Assembly (NCBI GenBank): GCA_018065085.1
Contig: JAGHUA010000045.1
Location: 1 to 34,196 of the forward strand
Length of the DNA stretch: 34,196 nucleotides
Direction: 5' to 3'
Source of the DNA: Candidatus Liminaster caballi
GTDB lineage: Bacteria > Bacteroidota > Bacteroidia > Bacteroidales > UBA3663
Positions 24,025 through 32,386 of this stretch are shown in pieces; position 1 is the stretch's first letter, and each line of letters begins with the position of its first letter. The notes beneath the pieces are model-generated. The model had not been told where the DNA came from. It was given only the letters and a program-made list of their open reading frames with translations, and searched no databases. Both the position numbers and the translations under genes were made by a program.

Positions 24025-24905
24025 CATATTTCTTTGCTCGATGAATCGGTTGTACTGCCCATTCGGCGGATTACCCAAAGAGCAATGCCTGTGGCGATGA
24101 CGCTTACGCAGACAGCAATCGCCGAGAATTCATATTCGCTGCGTGGATTGGCCAACTCCTCCGGGGTGGCCATTTTGTATTGTATAAGGGCTATCAGATT
24201 GTTGATACAGTGTGCCGTGATCGGTACCCAGAGAGATTTGGACCAATAGAGGAGATAGACAAACGCGGTGCCCATCAGCCAGCGTGGCACAAGGCCATAC
24301 AGTTCGAAATGAATTGCTGCAAAGATAAAGCCGATGAGTATGGCGGCTGCGTGTCGGTTGAAGTGGCAGTTGCTGAAGCACTTGAGCATCGCGCCTCTGA
24401 ACAGCAATTCTTCGCCAATGGCGGTTGTTACGCACAAGAGAAGTATCTGTTCTGTCCATGCAAGGATGCCTGATGGTCTGAGCAGGAGTCCAATGACCAT
24501 GTAGTTCTGCATCAGTTCTGTCTCGCAGTACTCGCGTAGGGCGTCTGGCAACGGAAGCGTCGAGAAGAACACTTCCATATTGCTGAGCATTGGCAGTGAC
24601 ACCGCCATGAGACACAGCGTCAGAATGATAAACCTCCAGTCCGGACGTACCAGACGGAGGTCATTGAAAGATTCCTTCCAGCCCCAGCCTTTGATGTTCT
24701 CATTGCGCAGATCTACGAGTCTTGCCCATGCCAATGGAGCCAGAATCATCACGAAGATGTTCTGTCCCCATTGGATGACATGCAGATACTCGATATACCG
24801 GCCTGAAGTGCGCAGGAAATATGCCGGCACGCCTGTCAGCATGCTGAGGGCAAATCCTGCGGCTACGAGAAGTAGCAGGAGCCAGAATTGAGACCAGAAT
24901 TTCAT
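24024..24905 (-). CDS. CPBP-family intramembrane glutamic endopeptidase
   Basis: 293 residues with about seven to eight hydrophobic segments (for example 8-30, 45-62, 90-107, 150-165, 185-200, 210-225, 228-242). The Abi/CPBP motifs are intact: EELLFRG (Glu165, Glu166, Arg170), FAAIHFELYG with His199, and PITAHCINN with His232 and Asn235/236. Relatives such as Rce1 process prenylated CAAX proteins, while bacterial members are implicated in bacteriocin immunity or maturation; the substrate here is unknown. It is the last gene of the minus-strand run beginning at aroQ. Its stop codon TGA overlaps the 3' base of tRNA-Thr on the other strand. Confidence 0.9.
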
Positions 24906-24936
24906 CTGATTGCTTATCGATGGTTATCCGATCCGA

Positions 24937-26346
24937 TTACTTGCCGAATGGGAAGTTCAAACCGAATGAGAAGTTCATGCTGCCACTCTCAAGTGGAATC
25001 ATGTCGCTGTTGACTGAACCTGTGTAGAGGCGGTCGAAACCAGCAAAGAGGTTGAAACCGGTCACATGAAGGTTGAGGATTGCACCCAAGCTTGTTCCAT
25101 AGGTTGAGGCGCAGCCAGAGAATGACATGTCAAAGATGTGCGATGGAGCATAGTTGACATTCAGACGACCCTCTGCATAACCATAAGCCTTAGAGAAACG
25201 CTGGGTGTAGAGAGCGCCGAACGAAATCTTCTTATAGACAGGAATCTCATATTCAACACCTGCTGTGACGGTAGCGCCGATGCCGTCGGCAATCTTGGCA
25301 GACTGGCTCTTTACATCGAACTTGGTAAGTTCTTCAAGATCGTCCTCGATGCGCTTCCACTGCTCGTCGAGTGTACCATCGTTATATCCAGACTGACCGT
25401 TAGGGCCTACTGTACCCTCGCCTGAGTGGAGCTTCATGTCATGGAAACCATCGAACTTGAACTGCTTGTGGTCGGCTGCGGCCTTGGCGCAGTCCCAGCT
25501 GATCCAACCGAGATCGGTTACAGCGGCAGATACCTTCAGACCATCAACGATGTCCTTCATGTCGTATGTGGCGCCGAGATCGAAAGCCATACCGAAGCCG
25601 TTGCCTGGCTTGAAGTCCTCATAGCCTGACATCTCATTTGTACCCTTCTTAGTGGTCATTGTGCCACCGCCGGCGATGTTGATTTCACCGTTGAGGTTCA
25701 TCTTCCATGCGTCGTCGCTGAATGTGGCAGAACTTCCGGCAAAATCGGCATCTGCGTAGGCGAGACCGAACAGGAACTTAATCTTGCCACCCACACGGAT
25801 AGCATCGTTGATCTGGCGAGAGTGACCAAGTGAAAGGTCTGCCCAACCCATGCCGTTGGCCTTGATGTCGCCAAGGTCATAAGTGCCGTTGCTGGTGCTC
25901 TTCATGAAAAGGAAGAGATCCTTTGACAGAGTGACGCCTGCACGTGCATGAACTCCAAGATCGATGGTGTTGTAACCCTTCCATGCATTGAAGCCAACGG
26001 AAAGGATGCTCATGTCATAGTTGAGGTTGAGCTTGCTCTTGTCTTTGAGGTTGCTCTCGAATTCATTCTTGTCAACGCTGCCGTTCATGAATGTTGTGAG
26101 CTTGCCGTCTGGCATGGTATAGATGAAGTCCTTTACGCCGAAGTTCATGCCGAGGTCCATCTGCATGTTGCCAAGGATTGGCATGCTGACATAACCGTCG
26201 GCATTAGCAAGGGCTGGGTTCATCTGGTGACGATATACATAGCTGTCTGAGAAATAACCTGTGCGCAAAGCCTGAGCCTGGAGGCTGAGGACTGCAGTGC
26301 TCAACAGGGTAGCGGCAACTGCCACATAACGGATAATTGTTTTCAT
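24937..26346 (-). CDS. DUF5723 family outer-membrane beta-barrel-like protein
   Basis: 469 residues. A signal peptide (about 1-25, ending LQAQ) is followed by 'LRTGYFSDSYVYRHQMNPALA', a start typical of the DUF5723 family of Bacteroidales. Many alternating strands follow ('MSILSVGFNAWKGYNTIDLGVHARAGV', 'IRVGGKIKFLFGLAYADADF', 'GATVTAGVEYEIPVYKKISFGALYTQRFS'), with aromatic-ended strands up to the C-terminal FSFGLNFPFGK. This layout suggests an outer-membrane barrel distantly like FadL/PorV. It starts 34 nt after the large lipoprotein gene, pairing a barrel with a lipoprotein. Function unknown. Confidence 0.83.
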   Translation of the reverse strand: MKTIIRYVAVAATLLSTAVLSLQAQALRTGYFSDSYVYRHQMNPALANADGYVSMPILGNMQMDLGMNFGVKDFIYTMPDGKLTTFMNGSVDKNEFESNLKDKSKLNLNYDMSILSVGFNAWKGYNTIDLGVHARAGVTLSKDLFLFMKSTSNGTYDLGDIKANGMGWADLSLGHSRQINDAIRVGGKIKFLFGLAYADADFAGSSATFSDDAWKMNLNGEINIAGGGTMTTKKGTNEMSGYEDFKPGNGFGMAFDLGATYDMKDIVDGLKVSAAVTDLGWISWDCAKAAADHKQFKFDGFHDMKLHSGEGTVGPNGQSGYNDGTLDEQWKRIEDDLEELTKFDVKSQSAKIADGIGATVTAGVEYEIPVYKKISFGALYTQRFSKAYGYAEGRLNVNYAPSHIFDMSFSGCASTYGTSLGAILNLHVTGFNLFAGFDRLYTGSVNSDMIPLESGSMNFSFGLNFPFGK

Positions 26347-26380
26347 ATTCCTATATTAATATAACTGTTGAGTACTCTTG

Positions 26381-28459
26381 TTAATCTTTCTCGTTGAGGT
26401 CAATCTGGAGTTTGTTGAGCTTGAGCTTGGCATCGCTCAGCTTGATATACTGGCTGCTCTTGAGGATGCAGTCGCTGCCGTTGCCCTCAATACGGATGAT
26501 GAGATCCTTGACAGCGCTGATGTCCTTGATGCTGATTGTTGACTTCACGTCGCTCTTGACGGCTGCATTGGTCTTGCCAGCCTTGATGGTTGCAGGAGTG
26601 AAGGTTACGAGCGAAGGATCTTCTTTGCCGTTCTTGTCGTTGGCAGAGATGATGAGGTTGAGGTCGAGCTCGACTGTGCTCTCGCATGTGAATGACAGGA
26701 CGGCATCCTTGATCTCGGTGAGGTAGTCAGAAATGTCGTCGTCCTCACCGAATACGTCTTCGGCAAGTTCGTCATACTTGATGTGAATGTTGTTGAATTC
26801 GAGCGGGGCATCGACTGCATAGCTGCCTGAAACCTCGATCTCCTCGCCAAGGTTGAATGCATAAGGATTCTGGCTGTCGGTCTTGACCACGATCTTTGCA
26901 TCGATGGTCTCTGGGACAGGCTGGAGCATTGTGCTCAGTTCCTTGTTGGCATAGACGTGGTTTGCAGGATCGTTGATCGTTGCGCACAGTGTCAGGTCAA
27001 CCTCGGTCTTTCCTTCATCAGGCGAAAGGAGCACATTGTCGAAAGTGACGGTCTTGCCGTTGCTGCCGTTGAGGGTGATCGATGCGTACAAAGGAATGGT
27101 GCAAGCGTTCTTGATGTGGATGTTGAAGTTTGGATCCTTGAGGTCGAGCTTGGCGTCATCCTCCTTGAGGAAGTCGAGGTCCTCGCCAAGGTCAATGTCG
27201 ATGTTTGTGTTGATATCATCGATGGCTGGGTCGAAGTATCCGATAACGTTGGAAACCGTTGTGTTGATCTTGCTGATGAGAGGCTCGATGATGACGCTGT
27301 CCTTCAGTGCGAGGTAGTTGCCATCACCGGCATTCTTGACCATGATGCTTGATGTGGAAATGGTCATAGGTGTGGTCTTGGCAATGCCTTCGATGTGGAT
27401 GGTCTCACCCGGACGCTCCAGTGTGCCGTTGACGTTTACGAGAGGGTCGGCTTCAGAGAAAACGAGGCTCTTGAGGCAGAACCCAAGATCGAGCGATGTG
27501 GTAGAACCGCCGATGGCTACAGGGAGATTCTCATTTGAAAGCTTCACGGTGTTGGTCTTTGCCGGGTCAACGATGTCCTTGCCGCCTTCAGCATTGCTCA
27601 ACTCAACATAGCCTGGCATTGACATTGAGAAGTCTAAGATGCTGATTGAGTAAGCGGTCGATGAAACAGGAAGGCCGGCGACGTCAAGGTTGACGCTGAT
27701 GCCGTTTGTGGCATTGTCAAAGTCAATCTGAAGGAGTTTCTTCACGCCCTCGTCCACGTTCTCGGCCTTGAGCGAGAAGTCTGAGTTGTCTTCAAATGAG
27801 AGGTCGTCGCACGAAGATGTGAACTCGGTAGGGATATTTACCGAATTTGTGATACTGTCTGTGATGTGATCCTTGTCGATTATGCCAATGGCAGTCTCGA
27901 TGGCAGCATTGATGACATCTTCCGGATAACCTGCCATCTCTGTACGGATCCTCTGAGTTGTTGACTCGATACTGTCGCTGACCGCCTTATCAATTGCACG
28001 GTGGATGGCATTGTAGATGACAACGTCGAGTGTCAGGCCCTTTGAGTCAGGACGCTTGATCTCGTCGTAGAGCTCTGGGAAGGTTGTGCGGTCATAGTTC
28101 TCCTCTGGTACAGAGAACTCGAATTTCTGAGTAGGAACTGTTGGCTCAGAAGTCACATTGACAGGATCGACGTTGAAAGATGTAGGGTCGATGTCGCCGT
28201 CCTTGCTGATCTTGTAGTTGCCGTTTTCATCGGTCTCGATAATGTCTGAATCCTCAGGATCGATCAGCTCGGTGAGCATGATCTTGTCTGAAGAACCGAA
28301 TGGTATGGTCAGACCACCGTTAGCGATGTCAACTGTCAGGTCGATGCCGTCTGACTCAGTCAGCGCATCGTAGGATGCATCCTTTTCGCAGGCTGAGAGA
28401 ATGGCGCCTGCCGTGAGCATAAGGATGAGAGCTGATTTTGTTTCACTCTTGAATTCCAT
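26381..28459 (-). CDS. Large predicted surface or periplasmic lipoprotein of unknown family
   Basis: 692 residues. The leader MEFKSETKSALILMLTAGAILSAC ends in a lipobox (LSAC, Cys24). The next residues EKDASYD are acidic, reminiscent of the lipoprotein export signal that sends Bacteroidetes lipoproteins to the cell surface. The mature protein is rich in strands and Asp-Ile/Leu motifs ('IDLTVDIANGGLTIPFGSS', 'FNIHIKNACTIPLYASITLNGSNGKTVTFDNVLLSPDEGKTEVDLTL', 'LEFNNIHIKYDELAEDVFG'). This suggests tandem beta-sandwich domains. One helical insert (about 150-190, 'AIHRAIDKAVSDSIESTTQRI') interrupts them. It sits between a LolC/E-type permease and DUF5723 in the same orientation. I do not recognise a named family. 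Confidence 0.8.
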   Translation of the reverse strand: MEFKSETKSALILMLTAGAILSACEKDASYDALTESDGIDLTVDIANGGLTIPFGSSDKIMLTELIDPEDSDIIETDENGNYKISKDGDIDPTSFNVDPVNVTSEPTVPTQKFEFSVPEENYDRTTFPELYDEIKRPDSKGLTLDVVIYNAIHRAIDKAVSDSIESTTQRIRTEMAGYPEDVINAAIETAIGIIDKDHITDSITNSVNIPTEFTSSCDDLSFEDNSDFSLKAENVDEGVKKLLQIDFDNATNGISVNLDVAGLPVSSTAYSISILDFSMSMPGYVELSNAEGGKDIVDPAKTNTVKLSNENLPVAIGGSTTSLDLGFCLKSLVFSEADPLVNVNGTLERPGETIHIEGIAKTTPMTISTSSIMVKNAGDGNYLALKDSVIIEPLISKINTTVSNVIGYFDPAIDDINTNIDIDLGEDLDFLKEDDAKLDLKDPNFNIHIKNACTIPLYASITLNGSNGKTVTFDNVLLSPDEGKTEVDLTLCATINDPANHVYANKELSTMLQPVPETIDAKIVVKTDSQNPYAFNLGEEIEVSGSYAVDAPLEFNNIHIKYDELAEDVFGEDDDISDYLTEIKDAVLSFTCESTVELDLNLIISANDKNGKEDPSLVTFTPATIKAGKTNAAVKSDVKSTISIKDISAVKDLIIRIEGNGSDCILKSSQYIKLSDAKLKLNKLQIDLNEKD

Positions 28460-28502
28460 AATAGTTGTTTTAATAAAAAGTTAGTTTGTATATTTAATTT
28501 GA

Positions 28503-29693
28503 TTATGTGCGGTTAGCAATGGCCGTTGCCAGCCATCCGATGCCGAGTACGGCACAAAGCGTGTATAGCGTGTCGGCTGGACGGAGAACGACGGGGTAGG
28601 AGTCGATGACAAACGTGCCTGATCCGTCGCCAAGGCCGATGATGCCGAAATGCTGTTGCACGAGGCAAAGCGTTATGCCTAGAATCAATCCGGTGGCTGC
28701 ACCGAGTCCGACAATGAGCCAGCCTTCAAACATGAAGATGCGGCGTATCAGACTGCGGTCTGCGCCAAGGTGGCGGAGAGTTCTGATCTCTGGTTCTTTG
28801 TCGATGATGAGCATGGACAGAGCCCCGATGATGTTGAACGAGGCGATGAGCAGAATGAAGATGACCAAAGCGAATGTGATCCACTTTTCAATCTGCACGA
28901 TGCGATAGTTGTCGGCCTGCTGTTCGTTCTGCGTCAGCACGTCGAACCCGCTCAGACTGAGTTCCCGTTTCACTTTCTGCGGATCGGCTCCGTCTGCCAG
29001 TTTCACCTCGTATGCCGAACACAGAGTAGAGTCGGCGAGAAGCTGGCGGGCGGCGTTGAGGCTGATCAGGCAGAGGTTGTCGTCATAGTCGCTCTGTCGG
29101 ACGGCAAAAAGAGCCGAGCAGAAGAACCTGTGTTCGACAAACGAGTCTTCAGGCGACATCAGGTCGATCTTTCCCTCGCGGCGAGGACAGTAGAACGTCA
29201 GTGGACGGAGGAATCCCGGTCGGCAGGAGATCTGCATCGACAGTCCGGCTCCCAGGATGGTGTAGTCGGCTACAGGATCGTTGAGCATAAAGTCGCCGCC
29301 GTATGTGATGCTGTCTATGCCGGTCACATGCCGGTATTTGTCGTCCACGCCTTTCATACGGGCTGGAATCTGCCGGCTGCCGTTGCTCATCAGTATGGTC
29401 TCTTCGAGCGTAACGCTTAGTGCCGTTACATCAGGATGTGATAAGATCGTGTTTCTTGTCTCTTTATCGTCGGCAAAGAACTTGCCGTCCGTCGCCTCGA
29501 TGCGAAGCTGAGGGTCAAGCTGTGAGGTTAGTTTCCCGATCAGTCCTTCGAATCCGTTATAGACCGAAAGCATGCATATCAGCGCTGCCGTGATGATTGC
29601 CACGCCGCAGGTTGCCACTATGGTAATGGCGTTTATTGCCCTGTGGCTTTTGGGGGCAAACAGATAGCGAAAGGCAATCCTAAGGGCGAGCAT
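28503..29693 (-). CDS. LolC/LolE-type ABC transporter permease (FtsX-like)
   Basis: 396 residues. An N-terminal transmembrane helix (about 20-45, 'INAITIVATCGVAIITAALICMLSVYNGFE') is followed by a MacB-like periplasmic core (about 46-265), then three helices (about 270-300, 315-350, 370-392). 'IGALSMLIIDKEPEIRTLRHLGADRSLIRRIFMFEGWLIVGLGAATGLILG' is the conserved FtsX cytoplasmic-loop region. LolCE extracts lipoproteins from the inner membrane for transport to the outer membrane; the ATPase partner LolD is not in this window. Placement immediately upstream of a lipoprotein gene fits that role. It begins 24 nt after rbfA. Confidence 0.88.
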   Translation of the reverse strand: MLALRIAFRYLFAPKSHRAINAITIVATCGVAIITAALICMLSVYNGFEGLIGKLTSQLDPQLRIEATDGKFFADDKETRNTILSHPDVTALSVTLEETILMSNGSRQIPARMKGVDDKYRHVTGIDSITYGGDFMLNDPVADYTILGAGLSMQISCRPGFLRPLTFYCPRREGKIDLMSPEDSFVEHRFFCSALFAVRQSDYDDNLCLISLNAARQLLADSTLCSAYEVKLADGADPQKVKRELSLSGFDVLTQNEQQADNYRIVQIEKWITFALVIFILLIASFNIIGALSMLIIDKEPEIRTLRHLGADRSLIRRIFMFEGWLIVGLGAATGLILGITLCLVQQHFGIIGLGDGSGTFVIDSYPVVLRPADTLYTLCAVLGIGWLATAIANRT

Positions 29694-29717
29694 GAATGTC
29701 GATGGGATGGTTCGTGC

Positions 29718-30053
29718 TTATTTCTTCAACAGTTCGTCGATGCGCTCCAGGTAGTCCAGCGAGTCGTCGATGTCGAACCTGAGTTCTGGGATGACGCGCA
29801 ACTGGTAGCGTACCCTGTTGCCGAGGGCGCCGCGTATCGCACCCACCTGTCGGTTGAGGTTGGCTACGATGTCGTTGCCCTGTGCCGATGGGAACACGCT
29901 CACAAAGACCTTGGCGAAACTAAGGTCGGGTGCTGTGCGTACGGCACTCACGCTGACCATCAGTCCGTGGGTCTTTGCAGTCTCCTGTCGCAGGATTTCT
30001 GCCAGTTCTTTTTCCAGCAGTCGGTTAACTTTATCAAGTCTTGTACTTTCCAT
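29718..30053 (-). CDS. rbfA: 30S ribosome-binding factor A
   Basis: 111 residues, full length. RbfA binds the immature 30S subunit and helps 16S rRNA 5'-end maturation and cold growth. The KH-like fold is recognisable: 'TRLDKVNRLLEKELAEILRQE' (first helix), 'LMVSVSAVRTAPDLSFAKVFVSVFP' (strands with the usual V.DLS.A.V.VS), 'GALGNRVRYQLRVIPELRFDIDDSLDYLERIDELL' (final helix). It follows the O-methyltransferase by 23 nt. Confidence 0.95.
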   Translation of the reverse strand: MESTRLDKVNRLLEKELAEILRQETAKTHGLMVSVSAVRTAPDLSFAKVFVSVFPSAQGNDIVANLNRQVGAIRGALGNRVRYQLRVIPELRFDIDDSLDYLERIDELLKK

Positions 30054-30076
30054 TCAGTGTTTGTATTTGTTGTGTT

Positions 30077-30757
30077 TTACTTTACCCTGACCAGCGTCAG
30101 TCCGTCGCGCATTGGCAGTATCACCTTCTCGACTCGCTGATCCTGTGCTATCAGGTCGTTGAATTTTTGCAGCGCCCGTGTCTGCAGGTCGCTTTCTTTG
30201 GGATGTTCTTCGAGCACTTTACCGTCCCATAGCGTATTGTCAGCCATGATCAATCCGCCTTTTCGCATGTGGGGCAGCACTGCCTCGTAGTATTCGGTGT
30301 AGAGGCGTTTGTCCGCATCTATGAAACAAACGTCCCATTTCCCTTTTGCCTCTCGGCTGACCTCCGGAATCAGGTCAAGGGCATCGCCTATGTGGAGTTC
30401 GATCTTACGTCCGATGTCGCCGGCGCGGTCAAGGTTCTCGCGAATGAAGTCTTCCAGTTCGTCAAAGATTTCGATGGTGTGAAGGCATTCCGTGCCGTCC
30501 TTCGGGTCGGGAGTGAGGGCTTCGGCCATGCTGATGGCGCTGTATCCGCTGAATGTGCCGAGTTCCAGGATCCTGTGGGCATTGGTCAGGCTGCATAGCA
30601 TCTTCAGCATCCTGCCTTGCAGATGTCCGCTGCACATTCTGGTGTAGGTCAGCCTGATATGTGTGAGGCGTTGCACCTGATGCAGGACATCCGGTTCGGG
30701 ATCGATGTGCTTGAGCACATATTCGTCAAGCGCGTCGGCAGTCTCCTCGTAGTTCAT
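30077..30757 (-). CDS. Class I SAM-dependent O-methyltransferase (family 3)
   Basis: 226 residues. Members methylate hydroxyls of small catechol-like or caffeoyl-CoA-type substrates, often with a divalent metal. The SAM motif ILELGTFSGYSAISMAEAL is at 63-81. The acidic SAM residue lies in 'LHTIEIFDELEDF'. Metal-site residues are in FIDADKRLYTEYYE (Asp147) and MADNTLWDGKV (Asp173, Asn174). The N-terminal helices (ALDEYVLKHIDPEPDVLHQV) match the family. The true substrate cannot be told. It begins five bases after the aroQ stop. Confidence 0.9.
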   Translation of the reverse strand: MNYEETADALDEYVLKHIDPEPDVLHQVQRLTHIRLTYTRMCSGHLQGRMLKMLCSLTNAHRILELGTFSGYSAISMAEALTPDPKDGTECLHTIEIFDELEDFIRENLDRAGDIGRKIELHIGDALDLIPEVSREAKGKWDVCFIDADKRLYTEYYEAVLPHMRKGGLIMADNTLWDGKVLEEHPKESDLQTRALQKFNDLIAQDQRVEKVILPMRDGLTLVRVK

Positions 30758-30762
30758 TTCCC

Positions 30763-31236
30763 TTATTTTGCCATGCTTCTCAGTCCGTCAATCGCCAGTT
30801 TGTAGCCTTCCAGACCGAAGCCGATGATGATGCCTGTCGCAGCAGGAGAGATGTATGATTGGTGACGGAATTCCTCACGCTGATGCACATTGCTGATATG
30901 TACCTCGATGACCGGAATGTTGATGGCCTTGATGGCGTCGTGTATGGCAATGCTGGTATGCGTATAAGCTCCGGCATTGAGTACGATGCCGTCAACCTTG
31001 TCGCCGTTAGGGTGCGCCGACTCATCGTTCAGGTTGGCATGCTTGCCATATCCAGCCAGATGGATGCGATCCACAATCTCGCCTTCCACGTTGCTCTGAT
31101 AGTATTCAAACTCGGTGTCTGTGTATTTTTCACGCAATGCGTTGAGGAAACATTCGAACGTATCGGCACCGTAGATGCCAGGTTCGCGGCGACCGAGCAG
31201 GTTCAAATTTGGACCGTTGATGATCAATATTTTCAT
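30763..31236 (-). CDS. aroQ: Type II 3-dehydroquinate dehydratase
   Basis: 157 residues. It dehydrates 3-dehydroquinate in the shikimate pathway as a dodecamer. MKILIINGPNLNLLGRREPGIYG holds the Arg of the mobile loop (Arg17) and catalytic Tyr22. IVLNAGAYTHTS (84-95) holds Asn87, and EVHISNVHQREEFRH (111-125) holds His113 and Arg124. An insert at about 63-80 (GKHANLNDESAHPNGDK) makes it about ten residues longer than usual, a variant I recall from Bacteroidales. It is first in a seven-gene minus-strand run. Confidence 0.96.
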   Translation of the reverse strand: MKILIINGPNLNLLGRREPGIYGADTFECFLNALREKYTDTEFEYYQSNVEGEIVDRIHLAGYGKHANLNDESAHPNGDKVDGIVLNAGAYTHTSIAIHDAIKAINIPVIEVHISNVHQREEFRHQSYISPAATGIIIGFGLEGYKLAIDGLRSMAK

Positions 31237-31241
31237 TTTTG

Positions 31242-31273
31242 TTTGGAGACTATCGTTTTTTTATGTATTTTTG
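31242..31273 (+). promoter_or_regulatory. Promoter for xerD-type gene
   Basis: TTTG (31242-31245), a 20-bp spacer and TATTTTTG (31266-31273) match the Bacteroidetes consensus. The mRNA would start near 31280, giving a leader of about 70 nt that contains the inverted repeat at 31276-31325. Confidence 0.72.
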
Positions 31274-31335
31274 CACCGTCAAATGAGCTTTGTTTATACC
31301 TATTAAATAAAGACTCTTTTGACGGGGCAAAGATA
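31266..31335. repeat. 22-bp near-perfect inverted repeat holding two face-to-face -7 boxes
   Basis: Arms 31266-31287 and 31314-31335 match at 19 of 22 positions when one is reverse-complemented, with a 26-bp AT-rich centre. Each arm starts with a TAnnTTTG box pointing inward. The inner 12 bp of the arms (31276-31287 and 31314-31325, one mismatch) can form a hairpin in either transcript. Confidence 0.85.
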
Positions 31336-31358
31336 ATAATATTTTTTGAATGGACGAA
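31328..31358 (-). promoter_or_regulatory. Putative promoter for aroQ run
   Basis: The minus strand reads TTCG (31355-31358), a 19-bp spacer and TATCTTTG (31328-31335). The -7 box is exact; the -33 box has one mismatch and overlaps the xerD start codon region. Confidence 0.6.
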
Positions 31359-32252
31359 AATAATCTCATAAATTATCAATCTTTTTTGCAATTTGAGCGC
31401 AATTTTACCAATAACTCGGTCGAAGCGTACATTTCTGACATCAGAAAACTGCAGGTTTATGCCGAGTCGCGTGGCAAAATGCTCGATTCTCTGTCCCAGA
31501 CCGACATCGAGGGATTTCTATGCGGACTGCATGATGTAGGCATTGCCCCGACGTCCCAGAAACGTATCCTCGTCGGCATCCGCGCATACTATAAATTCCT
31601 TCGTCTTGAGGGACTCTTGGAGGTAGATCCGACTGAGTTGCTTGAGTCTCCAAAGCTTGGCGAGCACCTGCCGTCTGTGCTGAGTCTCGATGAGGTCGAT
31701 GCGATGATTGCCGCACCCGATCCCTCGACGTGCGACGGCCAGCGCAACCGTGCCATCCTTGAGACGCTCTATTCCTGTGGCCTGCGTGTATCCGAACTTA
31801 CAGATTTGCGTGTTTCCAATATCTTCAGGGAGGATGGCTACATTATGGTCTATGGCAAGGGACGCAAGCAGCGCATTGTGCCGATTTCGCCATCCGCATT
31901 GCGAGAGATTGACAATTACTTCAAGTTCCGTTATGAGCTCGACGTCAAGCCGGGTTACCAGGATCATGTGTTTCTCAATCGTTTCGGACGCAAGCTGAGC
32001 CGTGTGATGGTGTTCAATATCGTCAAGCGCTATGCTGTCGATGCCGGCGTGCAGAAAGAGATCAGTCCGCACACCTTCCGTCACACCTTTGCCACCCATC
32101 TTCTTGAAGGCGGAGCCAACCTGCGAGCCATACAGATGATGCTCGGTCATGAACAGATTTCCACCACGGAGATATACACAAAAGTTGACCGACAAATGCT
32201 GAAAGAAGAGATTTTGACTTATCATCCGCGCAATAAATATAACAAAAATTGA
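31350..32252 (+). CDS. xerD: XerC/XerD-type tyrosine recombinase
   Basis: 300 residues, the standard XerCD length. The SAM-like N-terminal domain (about 5-90, 'FLQFERNFTNNSVEAYISDIRKL') is followed by the catalytic domain. All catalytic residues are visible: Arg146 in YSCGLRVSEL, Lys170 in YGKGRKQR, His241 and Arg244 in HTFRHTFATH, His267 in MLGHEQ and nucleophile Tyr276 in TEIYTKVD. XerC/D resolve chromosome dimers at dif. The D rather than C assignment is a best guess. There is no adjacent mobile element, so a housekeeping role is likelier than an integrase. It is transcribed divergently from aroQ. Confidence 0.9.
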   Translation: MDENNLINYQSFLQFERNFTNNSVEAYISDIRKLQVYAESRGKMLDSLSQTDIEGFLCGLHDVGIAPTSQKRILVGIRAYYKFLRLEGLLEVDPTELLESPKLGEHLPSVLSLDEVDAMIAAPDPSTCDGQRNRAILETLYSCGLRVSELTDLRVSNIFREDGYIMVYGKGRKQRIVPISPSALREIDNYFKFRYELDVKPGYQDHVFLNRFGRKLSRVMVFNIVKRYAVDAGVQKEISPHTFRHTFATHLLEGGANLRAIQMMLGHEQISTTEIYTKVDRQMLKEEILTYHPRNKYNKN

Positions 32253-32289
32253 AAAATAATGGTATTTTTAGTATAAAAACGCACTAAAA

Positions 32290-32321
32290 TTTGGACATTA
32301 TTAAAAATAATATTATCTTTG
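32290..32321 (+). promoter_or_regulatory. Strong consensus promoter of the TPR lipoprotein gene
   Basis: TTTG (32290-32293), a 20-bp spacer and TATCTTTG (32314-32321) are a full match to TTTG-N19-21-TAnnTTTG. The leader is about 60 nt and A-rich. Confidence 0.82.
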
Positions 32322-32386
32322 CCGCGTAAAAAACAAATCATTGAAGACAAATCAATTTATTCAATAACTTTAATTAACAACAAACA

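Noticed and set aside
31350-32252. Mobile-element integrase rather than housekeeping Xer
   Set aside because: The size and motif spacing are those of XerC/D, and there are no attachment repeats, relaxase, transposase or phage genes nearby.
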